Origin: JAPLKX01 sp035530195
Lineage (GTDB): Bacteria; Hydrogenedentota; Hydrogenedentia; Hydrogenedentales; SLHB01
Length of the DNA: 12,166 nt
NCBI GenBank assembly: GCA_035530195.1
Contig: DATKVG010000105.1
Location: 1-12,166, forward strand
Direction of reading: 5' to 3'
Position 1 is the first letter of the stretch. Each line of letters starts with the position of its first letter. The position numbers were made by a program, and so were the translations under genes. Below, piece after piece: positions 6,004 through 12,166 of the stretch. The notes below the pieces were generated by a model. That model did not search any database. It had not been told where the DNA came from and saw nothing but the letters and a program-made list of their open reading frames with translations.

Positions 6004-8492
6004 GCGCTACCCCCGCTCATCGGCACAACGTTACCCGTCGGCTGCCTGGAAGGTTTTCGCTCCGGATACGAGATGCGCGTGTGCAGCGCCGTCACCATCC
6101 GCCGTGTTATGGCGTCTTTAATCGTATCGAGGTCTTTCAACGTCAGGTCGCACTCGTCGAATTGCCTGTCCGCCGACCGGCTCGTGATGATCTTATCGAT
6201 GAAATCGCGCACCCGGTCTTCGTTCGGGTTTTTGATCGATCGCACGCCGGATTCCACCGCGTCGCAGATCATCAAAATGGCCGTTTCACGGCTCTGCGGC
6301 TTTGGGCCGGGATACCGGAAATCATCCAGGCGGACATCGTCGTGTTTTTTCTGTTCCATCGCCTGCTGGTAAAAAAAGCTGATCAGATTAGTGCCGTGAT
6401 GCTCGCGGATCCCGTCGATAATCGGCTTCGGCAAATGATACTCCCGCGCCAGCTCGACCCCGCACGCCACATGCGAGGCGATCGCCCGCGCGCTCAGCCG
6501 CGGCGGCAATTCGTCATGGATGTTGTGCCCCGTCTGGTTCTCGCTGAAATACTCCGGCCGCCGGATTTTGCCGATGTCGTGGTAATACGCGCACACCCGC
6601 GCCAGCAGCCCGTTCGCGCCCACCGATTCCGCGGCCGCTTCCGCAAGATGCCCCAGCATCAGGCAATGCGCGTACGTGGCCGGCATCTCGATCGCCATCC
6701 GGCCCAGCACCTCGTTGTTCAGGTCCGAATACTCCAGCAACTGGATGTCTGTCGTTATCTTGAACAGGCGCTCGAGCGGCGAGAGCACGCCCGGAATCAG
6801 AAACATGCAAATCACGCCGTTCAGCAGCACCAGCAGCAGCCGGCGCAGTGCCAGCTCGCTCGTCAGCGAATCCGTCGCCAGCGTCACCGCTAGCATCGCC
6901 ACCAGGCCCACCAGCGTCGCTTTCAGCGCCGTACGCGTGATGTCGCCCCGCCGCCGAACCCGGTCCGTGCCGAATATGCCCGCCACCGACATCGCGCTGA
7001 TTACAAACAGCAGCCGCCAGCCATAACCAAACTGAATCGAAACCAGCACCGCCGCCATCAGACTCACCATCACCGCCAGCCGAGCGTTCACCAAGATGGC
7101 CACCAGCACGCCCACCGCCGCCGCCGGAAGTACAAAACCCGTCGGCTCAAAATACGATACCACCCGGCCCACTACAACCGCGCTGCCTATCAGCAAGAAC
7201 GCCAGGTATACGTTCCGCCGGACCTCTTCGCGCTTCGGCGTCAGCAGCGGAGTGACTTTCAAAAGATAAGATACAATCAGCGTCACCAGGATCACGTGCG
7301 CCACAAACGCCGACACGTGCCGCCAGCCCGGCTCGCGCTGCTCCTCCATCTTCTCCCGATACGTCATCACGTCCGACCACGATTGCGCCGTCCACCGTTC
7401 CCCGCTCCGCTGCAGCACCTCCCCAAGCTGTTTCTGGATCAGAACCGGCGCTACGGACAGCCGCGCCTGTTCCTGCGCACCCACCGTCGACACCTCGTCA
7501 TAAGACAGCGTGTCCGTCACATAAGGCCGCGCCATCGCAAACGCCGCCGTCTGCAGCTTCGCCCAGTCCACCGGCATGTCTGGGTTCGTTGCCGCCACCA
7601 TCCGCGCCGCCTCGATGATCCGGTCGTTGAGCAGGTCCTCGGCGCCCTCCGGCGTGAGCACCTCCGCCATCGGCTTCTCCTCGCTCGCCTTTTGATCCCC
7701 CACGGGATTCGCCCGCACTATCGCGATACGCCGCCGCCCGTTCTCCAACGCCGTCTCCGGCCGCACCACTCCGTACGTCAGAACATATTCCAGGCCGTCC
7801 CGCGCGATCCGGCCAAGGTCGTTCGCAAACGCAAATTTCAACGGCGACAACGACGGCTCCGCCAAGTCGGTGACGGCGTCGTTTTTAATCACCCGCCGTG
7901 GAACCGAGTCCGGCGACGGCGTCAGCCAAACCGCCAGGATCGCCGCGTCCGGCATCGACTTGAACGCTGCGTCCTCTTTCAGCTTGGCCGCGTAATCCGC
8001 CGCGACCTTGGCTACGATGGCCTCTTCCGATTCGTCCGCCGGCGCCTTGCGCAACGCTTCCTCCACGAGATTCGCCACCTCGTCGCGCCGCGCCGCAAGC
8101 TGTTGCACCTGTTCGTTCAGCAGTTGCAACTGCGACCGCACCCGCTCCCGGTCCACCCGGTATGTATCCGGCACTTTCGCGGCCGCTTCGTCCCGCTTGG
8201 CTTTTGTGGCTTGCAGGTCTTCCGTATCAAAGGCAATTTCCGCCCGCACCTCTTCCCGCGCCACCGATTGCAGGTTCGCCCGCGGCGTAACCGCCGGGCC
8301 GGCCCCGCCAAGCCCCAGCCGCGAAAAATCCGGCGGCCGCGTTATGGCCAGCGCGAAAACCACCACCACCAGCACAAGCACCAGCCACTCGCTCCGCGTC
8401 GTGAAAACGGGCGGGATTCGCGGTTCGGCCTGGTTTCTGGACAGGATCGTCCCGGGCCGGCCGTTCTTGCGGCCAGGTTTTGAGAAGATCAT
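6000..8492 (-). CDS. pgpH: 7TM-HD cyclic di-AMP phosphodiesterase, PgpH type
   Basis: 830 residues, somewhat longer than typical PgpH proteins (about 700). Order: N-terminal membrane segment (36-52), large extracytoplasmic 7TMR-HDED-type region (about 55-390, with a helical stretch around 75-150), a multi-pass membrane block (about 394-572), then a cytosolic HD domain. The metal ligands of the family are all visible: H609, H638-D639 (in YYHDIGKI), H674, H698-H699 (in REHHGT) and D744 (in CDAVES). The ENQTGHNIHDELPP segment is typical of this subfamily. PgpH hydrolyses c-di-AMP to pApA, so the host probably makes c-di-AMP; no cyclase is in the window. The ATGA overlap with phoH matches the phoH-yqfF order of Firmicutes. 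The sensory input of the outer domain is unknown. Confidence 0.94.
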   Translation of the reverse strand: MIFSKPGRKNGRPGTILSRNQAEPRIPPVFTTRSEWLVLVLVVVVFALAITRPPDFSRLGLGGAGPAVTPRANLQSVAREEVRAEIAFDTEDLQATKAKRDEAAAKVPDTYRVDRERVRSQLQLLNEQVQQLAARRDEVANLVEEALRKAPADESEEAIVAKVAADYAAKLKEDAAFKSMPDAAILAVWLTPSPDSVPRRVIKNDAVTDLAEPSLSPLKFAFANDLGRIARDGLEYVLTYGVVRPETALENGRRRIAIVRANPVGDQKASEEKPMAEVLTPEGAEDLLNDRIIEAARMVAATNPDMPVDWAKLQTAAFAMARPYVTDTLSYDEVSTVGAQEQARLSVAPVLIQKQLGEVLQRSGERWTAQSWSDVMTYREKMEEQREPGWRHVSAFVAHVILVTLIVSYLLKVTPLLTPKREEVRRNVYLAFLLIGSAVVVGRVVSYFEPTGFVLPAAAVGVLVAILVNARLAVMVSLMAAVLVSIQFGYGWRLLFVISAMSVAGIFGTDRVRRRGDITRTALKATLVGLVAMLAVTLATDSLTSELALRRLLLVLLNGVICMFLIPGVLSPLERLFKITTDIQLLEYSDLNNEVLGRMAIEMPATYAHCLMLGHLAEAAAESVGANGLLARVCAYYHDIGKIRRPEYFSENQTGHNIHDELPPRLSARAIASHVACGVELAREYHLPKPIIDGIREHHGTNLISFFYQQAMEQKKHDDVRLDDFRYPGPKPQSRETAILMICDAVESGVRSIKNPNEDRVRDFIDKIITSRSADRQFDECDLTLKDLDTIKDAITRRMVTALHTRISYPERKPSRQPTGNVVPMSGGSA

Positions 8493-9511
8493 TCCCTATT
8501 ACCTGCTTTCCGGCCGGAAGTTTCCGACCGCTCAACCGGCTCGGTATGAGTCGCTTCCTCAACGGCTAGCGATTCCGCCTCGTACGCGTCCACGATCCGC
8601 TGCACCAGCGGATGACGCACCACGTCCACCTTCGACAGATACACGACGGCTATGCCCGGCGTGTTCCGCAAAATGCGCTGCGCCTCGATCAAGCCCGATT
8701 TCATCCCCTTGGGCAAGTCGATCTGCGTGATGTCGCCCGTAACCACTGCCCGCGATCCCTGACCCAGCCGCGTCAGAAACATCAGCATCTGCTCGGTAGT
8801 CGTGTTCTGCGCCTCGTCCAGAATGATAAACGCATGGTCCAGCGTCCGGCCTCTCATAAACGCCAGCGGCGCCACCTCGATCGCCTGCCGGTCTATCAAC
8901 CGCCGCACCCGGTCCACGTCAACCATCGAGTGCAGCGCGTCGTAAAGCGGCCGCAGATACGGGTTTACCTTCTCCTCCAAATCGCCCGGCAAAAAACCAA
9001 GGCTCTCCCCCGCTTCCACCGCGGGCCGCGTCAGGATCAATCGGTTCACCTGCTTGTTCAGCAACGCCGAAACCGCCGCCGCCATCGCAAGATACGTCTT
9101 ACCCGTACCCGCCGGGCCGATTGCCAGCGTCAACTCGTTCGATTCGATCGCGTCCAAATATTCTTTCTGGCCGATGGTGCGCGGTTTGATGCCGATGTCG
9201 CGGCGAAGCACGCCGGGCGCCTGACCTATCGCTGCCCCCAGTTCCGGGATCCCACGCACGCGCGCTTCCCCCAGCGCGTACGTGATGTCGGCCATCGTCG
9301 GCGTATGGCCGTGGCGAACCGCCGTCAGCATCTCGTCCAGCACCGTCTCCACAAGCACCGCGTCGTCTTCATTACCAATAATGACGACCTTCGCGCCCCG
9401 GTCCACGATGCGCGTACCCGTCTCAGACTGGATACGCCTGCGAAATTCACCGTTCTTCCCAAAAAGTTTTATCGCTTCGTCCGGACTATAAAGTTCGAGT
9501 TCGTGTGTCAG
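8489..9511 (-). CDS. phoH: PhoH family ATPase (YbeZ/PhoH-like), apparent CTG start
   Basis: About 340 residues with the start proposed here. The PhoH domain shows Walker A GPAGTGKT (132-139), the LTRPAVEAGESLGFLPGD block, and Walker B AFIILDEAQ (D231-E232). PhoH/YbeZ proteins are ATPases that work with YbeY in RNA metabolism. The N-terminus is unusual: family-like sequence (ELYSPDEAIKLFGKNGEF, then RIVDRGAKVVIIG) continues upstream of the first usual start, a GTG at 9406, back to a stop at 9536-9538. That interval has no in-frame ATG, GTG or TTG. CTG at 9511 is the best candidate, with AAGGA some 14 bases ahead. A sequencing error or another non-canonical start could also explain it. Starting at GTG 9406 would delete 35 conserved-looking residues. 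The gene ends in an ATGA overlap with pgpH. Confidence 0.93.
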   Translation of the reverse strand: MTHELELYSPDEAIKLFGKNGEFRRRIQSETGTRIVDRGAKVVIIGNEDDAVLVETVLDEMLTAVRHGHTPTMADITYALGEARVRGIPELGAAIGQAPGVLRRDIGIKPRTIGQKEYLDAIESNELTLAIGPAGTGKTYLAMAAAVSALLNKQVNRLILTRPAVEAGESLGFLPGDLEEKVNPYLRPLYDALHSMVDVDRVRRLIDRQAIEVAPLAFMRGRTLDHAFIILDEAQNTTTEQMLMFLTRLGQGSRAVVTGDITQIDLPKGMKSGLIEAQRILRNTPGIAVVYLSKVDVVRHPLVQRIVDAYEAESLAVEEATHTEPVERSETSGRKAGNRE

Positions 9512-9566
9512 CTCTGAGACAACGTCCTTATGTTTCTATGCGCTTTCGAGCAACCGCGCCACGCGC

Positions 9567-9872
9567 CTACGGTTCCTGCGGGGCTTTTTCTATCCGGAAA
9601 ACAGTTTCCCCTTCGCGGACCAAGTCTTTGCTGCGCCGAATAGCGGCCTCGATTTCCGTCGGATCGCTTCCCAAGTGCTCGGCGCGTTGGCGCGATACTT
9701 CTATCTTGCCTTCGAGTTCTGCGCACAATTGCCGGGCTTGCGCCAGCTCCTCTGCGCTTTTCTGGTAGTCCATGTACCGCCGCGGCAGGTCTCTCCGCTG
9801 AACGTACAGGGCGCTCAACGCCGCAACCAGCAGCAGGATCAGCCAAAACCAACCCCTGTTCCTGTCGTCCAT
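9567..9872 (-). CDS. ftsB: FtsB/DivIC-like septum formation initiator
   Basis: 101 residues. A single N-terminal membrane segment (8-24) is followed by a heptad-rich coiled-coil helix (about 35-68) and the family's C-terminal pattern: DPTEIEAAIR (70-79), then LVREGETVFRI (84-94), as in 'p..iE..aR..lg.v..GE.v'. FtsB/DivIC pairs with FtsL in the divisome to activate septal peptidoglycan synthesis. The ATG at 9872 was chosen because AAGGG precedes it closely and the membrane segment follows at once. A longer frame to 9965 would only translate the tandem hairpin repeats upstream. phoH begins 55 bases downstream with no terminator between, so co-transcription is likely. The eno-ftsB neighbourhood known from other bacteria supports the call. 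Confidence 0.85.
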   Translation of the reverse strand: MDDRNRGWFWLILLLVAALSALYVQRRDLPRRYMDYQKSAEELAQARQLCAELEGKIEVSRQRAEHLGSDPTEIEAAIRRSKDLVREGETVFRIEKAPQEP

Positions 9873-9887
9873 GTCCCTTCCCAAGCG

Positions 9888-9933
9888 GTCCGTACCCGAT
9901 GGTACGGTGAAGTCCGTACCCGATGGTACGGTG
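9888..9933. repeat. Two tandem copies of a 22-bp hairpin-forming repeat
   Basis: GTCCGTACCCGATGGTACGG followed by TG occurs at 9888-9909 and 9912-9933, identical in both copies, with a 24-base period. Each copy contains a perfect 7-bp stem, CCGTACC and GGTACGG, around a CGAT loop (stems at 9890-9907 and 9914-9931). The nearer copy ends 15 bases before the ftsB start codon, so both hairpins would lie in the 5' leader of the ftsB-phoH operon. They could be a double operator or a leader RNA element. No T-run follows. Confidence 0.85.
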
Positions 9934-9945
9934 TAACCATCTACG

Positions 9946-9969
9946 GGGCGTGCACAAACATACACGCCC
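9946..9969. repeat. Third hairpin in the ftsB leader
   Basis: GGGCGTG (9946-9952) and CACGCCC (9963-9969) form a perfect 7-bp stem with a 10-base loop. It lies just inside the predicted transcript, ahead of the two tandem hairpins, so the leader would carry three stems in about 80 bases. Confidence 0.6.
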
Positions 9970-9976
9970 TATCAAT

Positions 9977-10005
9977 AGAATATACGAAAACTGCAGCTAT
10001 AGCAA
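9977..10005 (-). promoter_or_regulatory. Putative promoter of the ftsB-phoH-pgpH-ybeY-CorC operon
   Basis: On the minus strand TTGCTA (10005-10000) and TATTCT (9982-9977) are 17 bases apart; each matches four of six sigma70 consensus positions. TATATT two bases upstream is an alternative -10. Transcription would start near 9970, giving a leader of roughly 100 bases with the three hairpins. The match is moderate and the region is A/T-rich, so chance is possible. Confidence 0.35.
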
Positions 10006-10124
10006 CTATCAAAAAAGGCGCTCTTTAAAAAGGCTGTATCCAAGAAGCCGGCAAAACTGGGTAAGCGTCCGGTAAAGGGCGTCTTCCTCGGGGGAGAAAA
10101 TATCGTGAGAGAACAGTGAAAACT

Positions 10125-10156
10125 GGCGCATTCCAATACGAGCACCTCAATGCGCC
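10125..10156 (-). terminator. Possible terminator after the unknown membrane-protein unit
   Basis: GGCGCATT and AATGCGCC (10149-10156 and 10125-10132) form a perfect 8-bp stem with a 16-base loop. On the minus strand it is followed by AGTTTTC, a short broken T-run. It lies 34 bases past the stop of the gene ending at 10191. The long loop and weak T-run keep confidence low. Confidence 0.35.
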
Positions 10157-10190
10157 GCACATCTACATCCGAGCCTATCAAAAAACCGTT

Positions 10191-10574
10191 TCACTTCAGC
10201 GGTAGGACTGGCGGGGCGGATCGAAGACTTGCCTCAAACTCCGAGGCACCCAACGAAGCATGAGGAAACCACAAGGCGACAAGAAGCAACAGCAAAAGCA
10301 CCACAGTGCACGTATGAATACACGTAGCGAGCACCCAATGGCGCCGGCTGACTTCTGGTCTTGTGCACGACAGGACGGGGGGCGTAACATGCTGCGGGGT
10401 AGAAAACAGGGCTACGCTCACCAGCGCGAGAACCAGAAAACCCAACGAGAAGCCAATATAGAGGAACCACCTGTAAGTACTAAACAGAGGCATTAGTCTT
10501 TCCAGATACCCAAGAGCTACAACCGAAAGTGCAAGAAGGGAATACACTTGGATGGGTGCATAGCTGGATGTCAT
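10191..10574 (-). CDS. Unknown small membrane protein with three membrane segments
   Basis: 127 residues. I do not recognise the family. Hydrophobic segments at about 8-27, 36-58 and 81-103 predict a three-pass inner-membrane protein. There is a short loop after the first, a 22-residue loop with prolines and basic residues before the third (TRPEVSRRH), and a short polar tail. The run of leucines in the third segment (VVLLLLLLVALWF) is striking. It starts six bases after the stop of the upstream gene, with a weak GGG-type ribosome site, so the two are probably co-transcribed and may act together. Base composition is visibly less GC-rich than the operon to the left. Competing frames on the same stretch look like shadows, because they lack a coherent membrane pattern. 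Confidence 0.6.
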   Translation of the reverse strand: MTSSYAPIQVYSLLALSVVALGYLERLMPLFSTYRWFLYIGFSLGFLVLALVSVALFSTPQHVTPPVLSCTRPEVSRRHWVLATCIHTCTVVLLLLLLVALWFPHASLGASEFEASLRSAPPVLPLK

Positions 10575-10580
10575 AGCCCG

Positions 10581-11153
10581 TCAGCTTTCCCCAGAGACTG
10601 GCCGCATAACCGACTCATACCGCGCGATGTACTGTTTTGCGGCTCTGATCTCTTTGGGAGGCGCACCCTCCAGGCTGCTGTGCCAACAATCCCGCTCCTT
10701 GTTCTCGTTGATGCCGTGGTATGCGACGTAAAGATGCTTGTCACCTATGAGCCGCACGTCAACAGGAGGATCCGTATCGACTTGATAGACATCCACACCC
10801 GGGAGAGTATCAAGCTCAATGATTGTAGGGCTCTCTGAAGTCTTGAAGCGGCGTCCGACGATAAAGGTGAGTTTTGCCCCGTGCGCCACGAGTTCCTTCA
10901 AATCCTCCTTAACGGGCCCGAAAAGCCATTCGCAACCGGTCAAGGCAACAGCCACGAGTTGGGGATTGTCCTTAAGAAGCTCAACGTCGCGTTGCAGCAG
11001 TTCAATGGCCTTGTCTTGGTTATTGTGTATAAGCTGCATCGGTGGACGGTACGTGGATATTGTCCAGATACCAAATACAAAGAGACACGCAAACGCGATG
11101 GCGACGACGCCATACTGTACACCGAGGATCCACTTCATTGTTCTATCTGACAT
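10581..11153 (-). CDS. Unknown membrane-anchored protein, possible degenerate PLD-like domain
   Basis: 190 residues. One membrane segment at about 10-31 is followed by a soluble domain. That domain alternates strands and helices: QLVAVALTGCEWLFG (65-79), LKELVAHGAKLTFIVGRRF (85-103), GVDVYQVD (119-126) and VRLIGDKHLYVAYHG (133-147). The 'helix, then (K/H)GAKL(T)(F)IVG' layout recalls phospholipase D-like folds, but no HxKxxxxD catalytic motif is present. Any such domain would be inactive or misassigned. That comparison is inference and weak. ATG at 11153 is used because a GGGG lies seven bases ahead. An ATG at 11138 (M6) is an alternative and overlaps the stop of a possible small upstream ORF. 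A promoter is visible at 11245-11273. The gene sits between eno and the ftsB-like gene. Confidence 0.68.
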   Translation of the reverse strand: MSDRTMKWILGVQYGVVAIAFACLFVFGIWTISTYRPPMQLIHNNQDKAIELLQRDVELLKDNPQLVAVALTGCEWLFGPVKEDLKELVAHGAKLTFIVGRRFKTSESPTIIELDTLPGVDVYQVDTDPPVDVRLIGDKHLYVAYHGINENKERDCWHSSLEGAPPKEIRAAKQYIARYESVMRPVSGES

Positions 11154-11215
11154 GCCGTAGCCCCGTTAAGGACGTCAGCCACCTCTTCTACAAGGGCCAA
11201 CACTACCTCCACCAT
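11135..11215 (-). CDS. Possible 26-codon leader ORF
   Basis: MVEVVLALVEEVADVLN followed by GATACQIEQ is encoded from an ATG at 11215. AGGAG lies directly before the ATG and a further GGAGG follows inside, which could serve GTG or TTG codons in the same frame. The peptide is short and could form an amphipathic helix. It starts about 23 bases into the predicted transcript. Its TGA forms an ATGA overlap with the second in-frame ATG of the next gene, the same coupling arrangement seen elsewhere in the window. It may be a translated leader that controls the downstream gene, or chance; there is no homology evidence. Confidence 0.25.
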   Translation of the reverse strand: MVEVVLALVEEVADVLNGATACQIEQ

Positions 11216-11244
11216 CTCCTGCCCACTTTTCTCACCCTTGGACC

Positions 11245-11273
11245 CTTGTAGCAGAAAGTGGCGGGCAAGTCAA
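11245..11273 (-). promoter_or_regulatory. Promoter of the unknown membrane-protein unit
   Basis: TTGACT (11273-11268) and TACAAG (11250-11245) are 17 bases apart on the minus strand. A TGC directly precedes the -10, an extended -10 feature. Five of six -35 positions and four of six -10 positions match sigma70 consensus. It lies downstream of the eno terminator, so the unit is transcribed on its own, with a leader of about 85 bases to the ATG at 11153. Confidence 0.55.
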
Positions 11274-11364
11274 GCCTCTTCCCTTCAACATAAAACTCCA
11301 TTAAAATTGTACCAGACCTCCCCGACAATGGCAAATGCTACAGGTCACAGGTGTTAGAGATGTC

Positions 11365-11395
11365 AAAAAGGCGGGCACGGTCCCCGCCGTGCCCG
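11365..11395 (-). terminator. Intrinsic terminator of eno
   Basis: CGGGCACGG and CCGTGCCCG (11372-11380, 11387-11395) pair perfectly over nine bases with a 6-base loop. On the minus strand the stem is followed by CC and then TTTTT (11369-11365). It begins 17 bases after the eno stop. This is the classic layout of a Rho-independent terminator and the clearest one in the window. Confidence 0.88.
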
Positions 11396-11411
11396 GACCC
11401 AATCTCCTCTA

Positions 11412-12166
11412 CTATTCCTTTACATTATAAAACACATTCATGCCCAAAAACTCGGCCTGATCGCCCAACTGTTCCTCTATCCTCAACAACTGATTATACT
11501 TAGCAATCCGGTCGCTGCGCGACGCCGATCCCGTCTTAATTTGGCCCGCGTTCGTCGCAACCGCGATATCCGCTATCGTCGAATCTTCCGTTTCGCCGCT
11601 CCGGTGCGAAATCACCGTCGTATACCCGGCCCGATGCGCCATCTGGCAGGCTTCCAACGTCTCCGTCAGTGTTCCAATTTGGTTCACTTTCACCAGGATT
11701 GAGTTGGCCACACCTTCCCGAATGCCTTTGCCCAGGAACTGCGTGTTCGTCACAAACAGGTCGTCGCCAACGAGTTGCACACGGTTCCCAAGGGTGTCGG
11801 TGATCTTTTTCCACCCGACCCAGTCGTTTTCCGCCATGCCGTCTTCAATGGAAATAATCGGGTACTTGTCCACCCATTCTTTCCAAAATTCTACCATACG
11901 TCCCGACGACTTCTCGGGTTCCTTCTCGGCCCCGAGCACGTACTTTTTCTTCTTTGCGTCGTAAAACTCGCTCGCCGCCGGGTCCAGCGCGATAAAGACA
12001 TCCTTGCCCGCCTTGTAGCCGGCCGCCTTGATGGCTTTCAGGATGACTTCGATGGCCTCGACGTTCGACTCGAGGTTCGGCGCAAAACCGCCTTCGTCGC
12101 CCACCGACGTGTTTAACCCCTTGTCCTTCAACACTTTCTTGAGGGCGTGGAAAACCTCGGCACCCA
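11412..12166 (-). CDS. eno: Enolase, C-terminal part (5' end outside window)
   Basis: 250 residues of a protein usually about 430 long; the frame stays open to the right edge (GAEVFHALKKVLKDKG), so roughly the first 180 residues are missing. Enolase converts 2-phosphoglycerate to phosphoenolpyruvate in glycolysis and also joins the RNA degradosome in some bacteria. All C-terminal catalytic elements are visible: GDEGGFAPN with a catalytic Glu; the three Mg2+ ligands in IALDPAASE, SIEDGMAE and LVGDDLF; the base lysine in ILVKVNQIGT; SHRSGETED; and the second lysine in GQIKTGS, ending in the signature YNQLLRIEEQLG. Nothing odd was seen in this part. The gene ends in a strong intrinsic terminator. 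Confidence 0.98.
   Translation of the reverse strand, partial: GAEVFHALKKVLKDKGLNTSVGDEGGFAPNLESNVEAIEVILKAIKAAGYKAGKDVFIALDPAASEFYDAKKKKYVLGAEKEPEKSSGRMVEFWKEWVDKYPIISIEDGMAENDWVGWKKITDTLGNRVQLVGDDLFVTNTQFLGKGIREGVANSILVKVNQIGTLTETLEACQMAHRAGYTTVISHRSGETEDSTIADIAVATNAGQIKTGSASRSDRIAKYNQLLRIEEQLGDQAEFLGMNVFYNVKE

Larger units (their letters stand above)
9873..10190. other. Intergenic leader region upstream of ftsB
   Basis: No gene is supported in these 318 bases. From the ftsB side they hold two tandem hairpin repeats (9888-9933), a third hairpin (9946-9969), a possible promoter (9977-10005), an A/T-richer stretch, and a hairpin that may terminate the unit to the right (10125-10156). A 38-codon lysine-rich frame on the plus strand (10003-10119) has no usual start codon and is not called. 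Confidence 0.6.

Noticed and set aside
7296..8483. 395-codon plus-strand frame opposite pgpH
   Set aside because: Arg/His-rich low-complexity translation antisense to a clear 7TM-HD protein.
8612..9517. 301-codon plus-strand frame opposite phoH
   Set aside because: Antisense shadow of a clear PhoH ATPase; no domain pattern.
9873..9965. 31-codon N-terminal extension of the FtsB-like gene
   Set aside because: It would only translate the tandem hairpin repeats and put them before the membrane segment; the ATG at 9872 has its own ribosome site.
10003..10119. Lysine-rich plus-strand frame (KKAVSKKPAKLGKRPVKG)
   Set aside because: No ATG, GTG or TTG start before the lysine-rich part, only 38 codons; low-complexity composition from A-rich DNA. 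It could be a remnant but nothing supports it.
9972..10181. 69-codon minus-strand frame in the intergenic region
   Set aside because: No recognisable features, overlaps the possible promoter and terminator, and has no clear ribosome site.
11154..11411. tRNA or other structured RNA between eno and the unknown unit
   Set aside because: No cloverleaf or CCA-ending pattern was visible; the only clear structure is the eno terminator.

Overview
The window comes from a bacterium with a Gram-negative type envelope and a GC-rich core. Lineage cannot be fixed from 12 kb. Secreted LolA-like proteins with a C-terminal membrane anchor, together with a phoH-pgpH-ybeY-CorC gene block, would fit a PVC-like or Hydrogenedentes/Omnitrophica-like lineage; this is inference with low confidence. 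The window holds nine complete protein genes of good or fair support, one truncated gene (eno) and one doubtful 26-codon leader ORF. No rRNA, tRNA, CRISPR array, insertion sequence or phage gene was seen.

Layout, left to right. 1-391 is non-coding: a hairpin, a tight cluster of three DnaA-box-like octamers, two copies of a REP-like palindrome, and a promoter. 392-2664 (+) holds two overlapping paralogous genes for exported, membrane-anchored LolA-like proteins. They converge on a long minus-strand operon at 2713-9872. In transcription order it encodes an FtsB/DivIC-like division protein, PhoH ATPase, a PgpH-type 7TM-HD c-di-AMP phosphodiesterase, the YbeY endoribonuclease, and two consecutive CNNM/CBS/CorC-HlyC membrane proteins. 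Most junctions in this operon are 4-base start/stop overlaps. 9873-10190 is its probable promoter and a leader with three hairpins. 10191-11273 (-) is a small unit of unknown membrane proteins in DNA visibly less GC-rich than the operon, with its own promoter. 11365-12166 (-) is the C-terminal part of enolase with a clear intrinsic terminator; its 5' end lies beyond the window.

How the genes fit together: phoH-pgpH-ybeY is the Firmicutes arrangement (B. subtilis phoH-yqfF-yqfG), while phoH(ybeZ)-ybeY-corC(ybeX) is the enterobacterial one; this window combines both. It links rRNA maturation (YbeY, PhoH), c-di-AMP turnover (PgpH) and ion homeostasis (CNNM/CorC). Enolase upstream of an FtsB gene is a known neighbourhood (for example in Pseudomonas). 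Here the pair is separated by the unknown membrane-protein unit.

Points most worth a second look: the apparent lack of any ATG/GTG/TTG start for full-length PhoH, the tandem anchored LolA-like pair, the DnaA-box-like cluster at the left edge, the tandem hairpin leader before the division gene, and the unknown unit between eno and ftsB.
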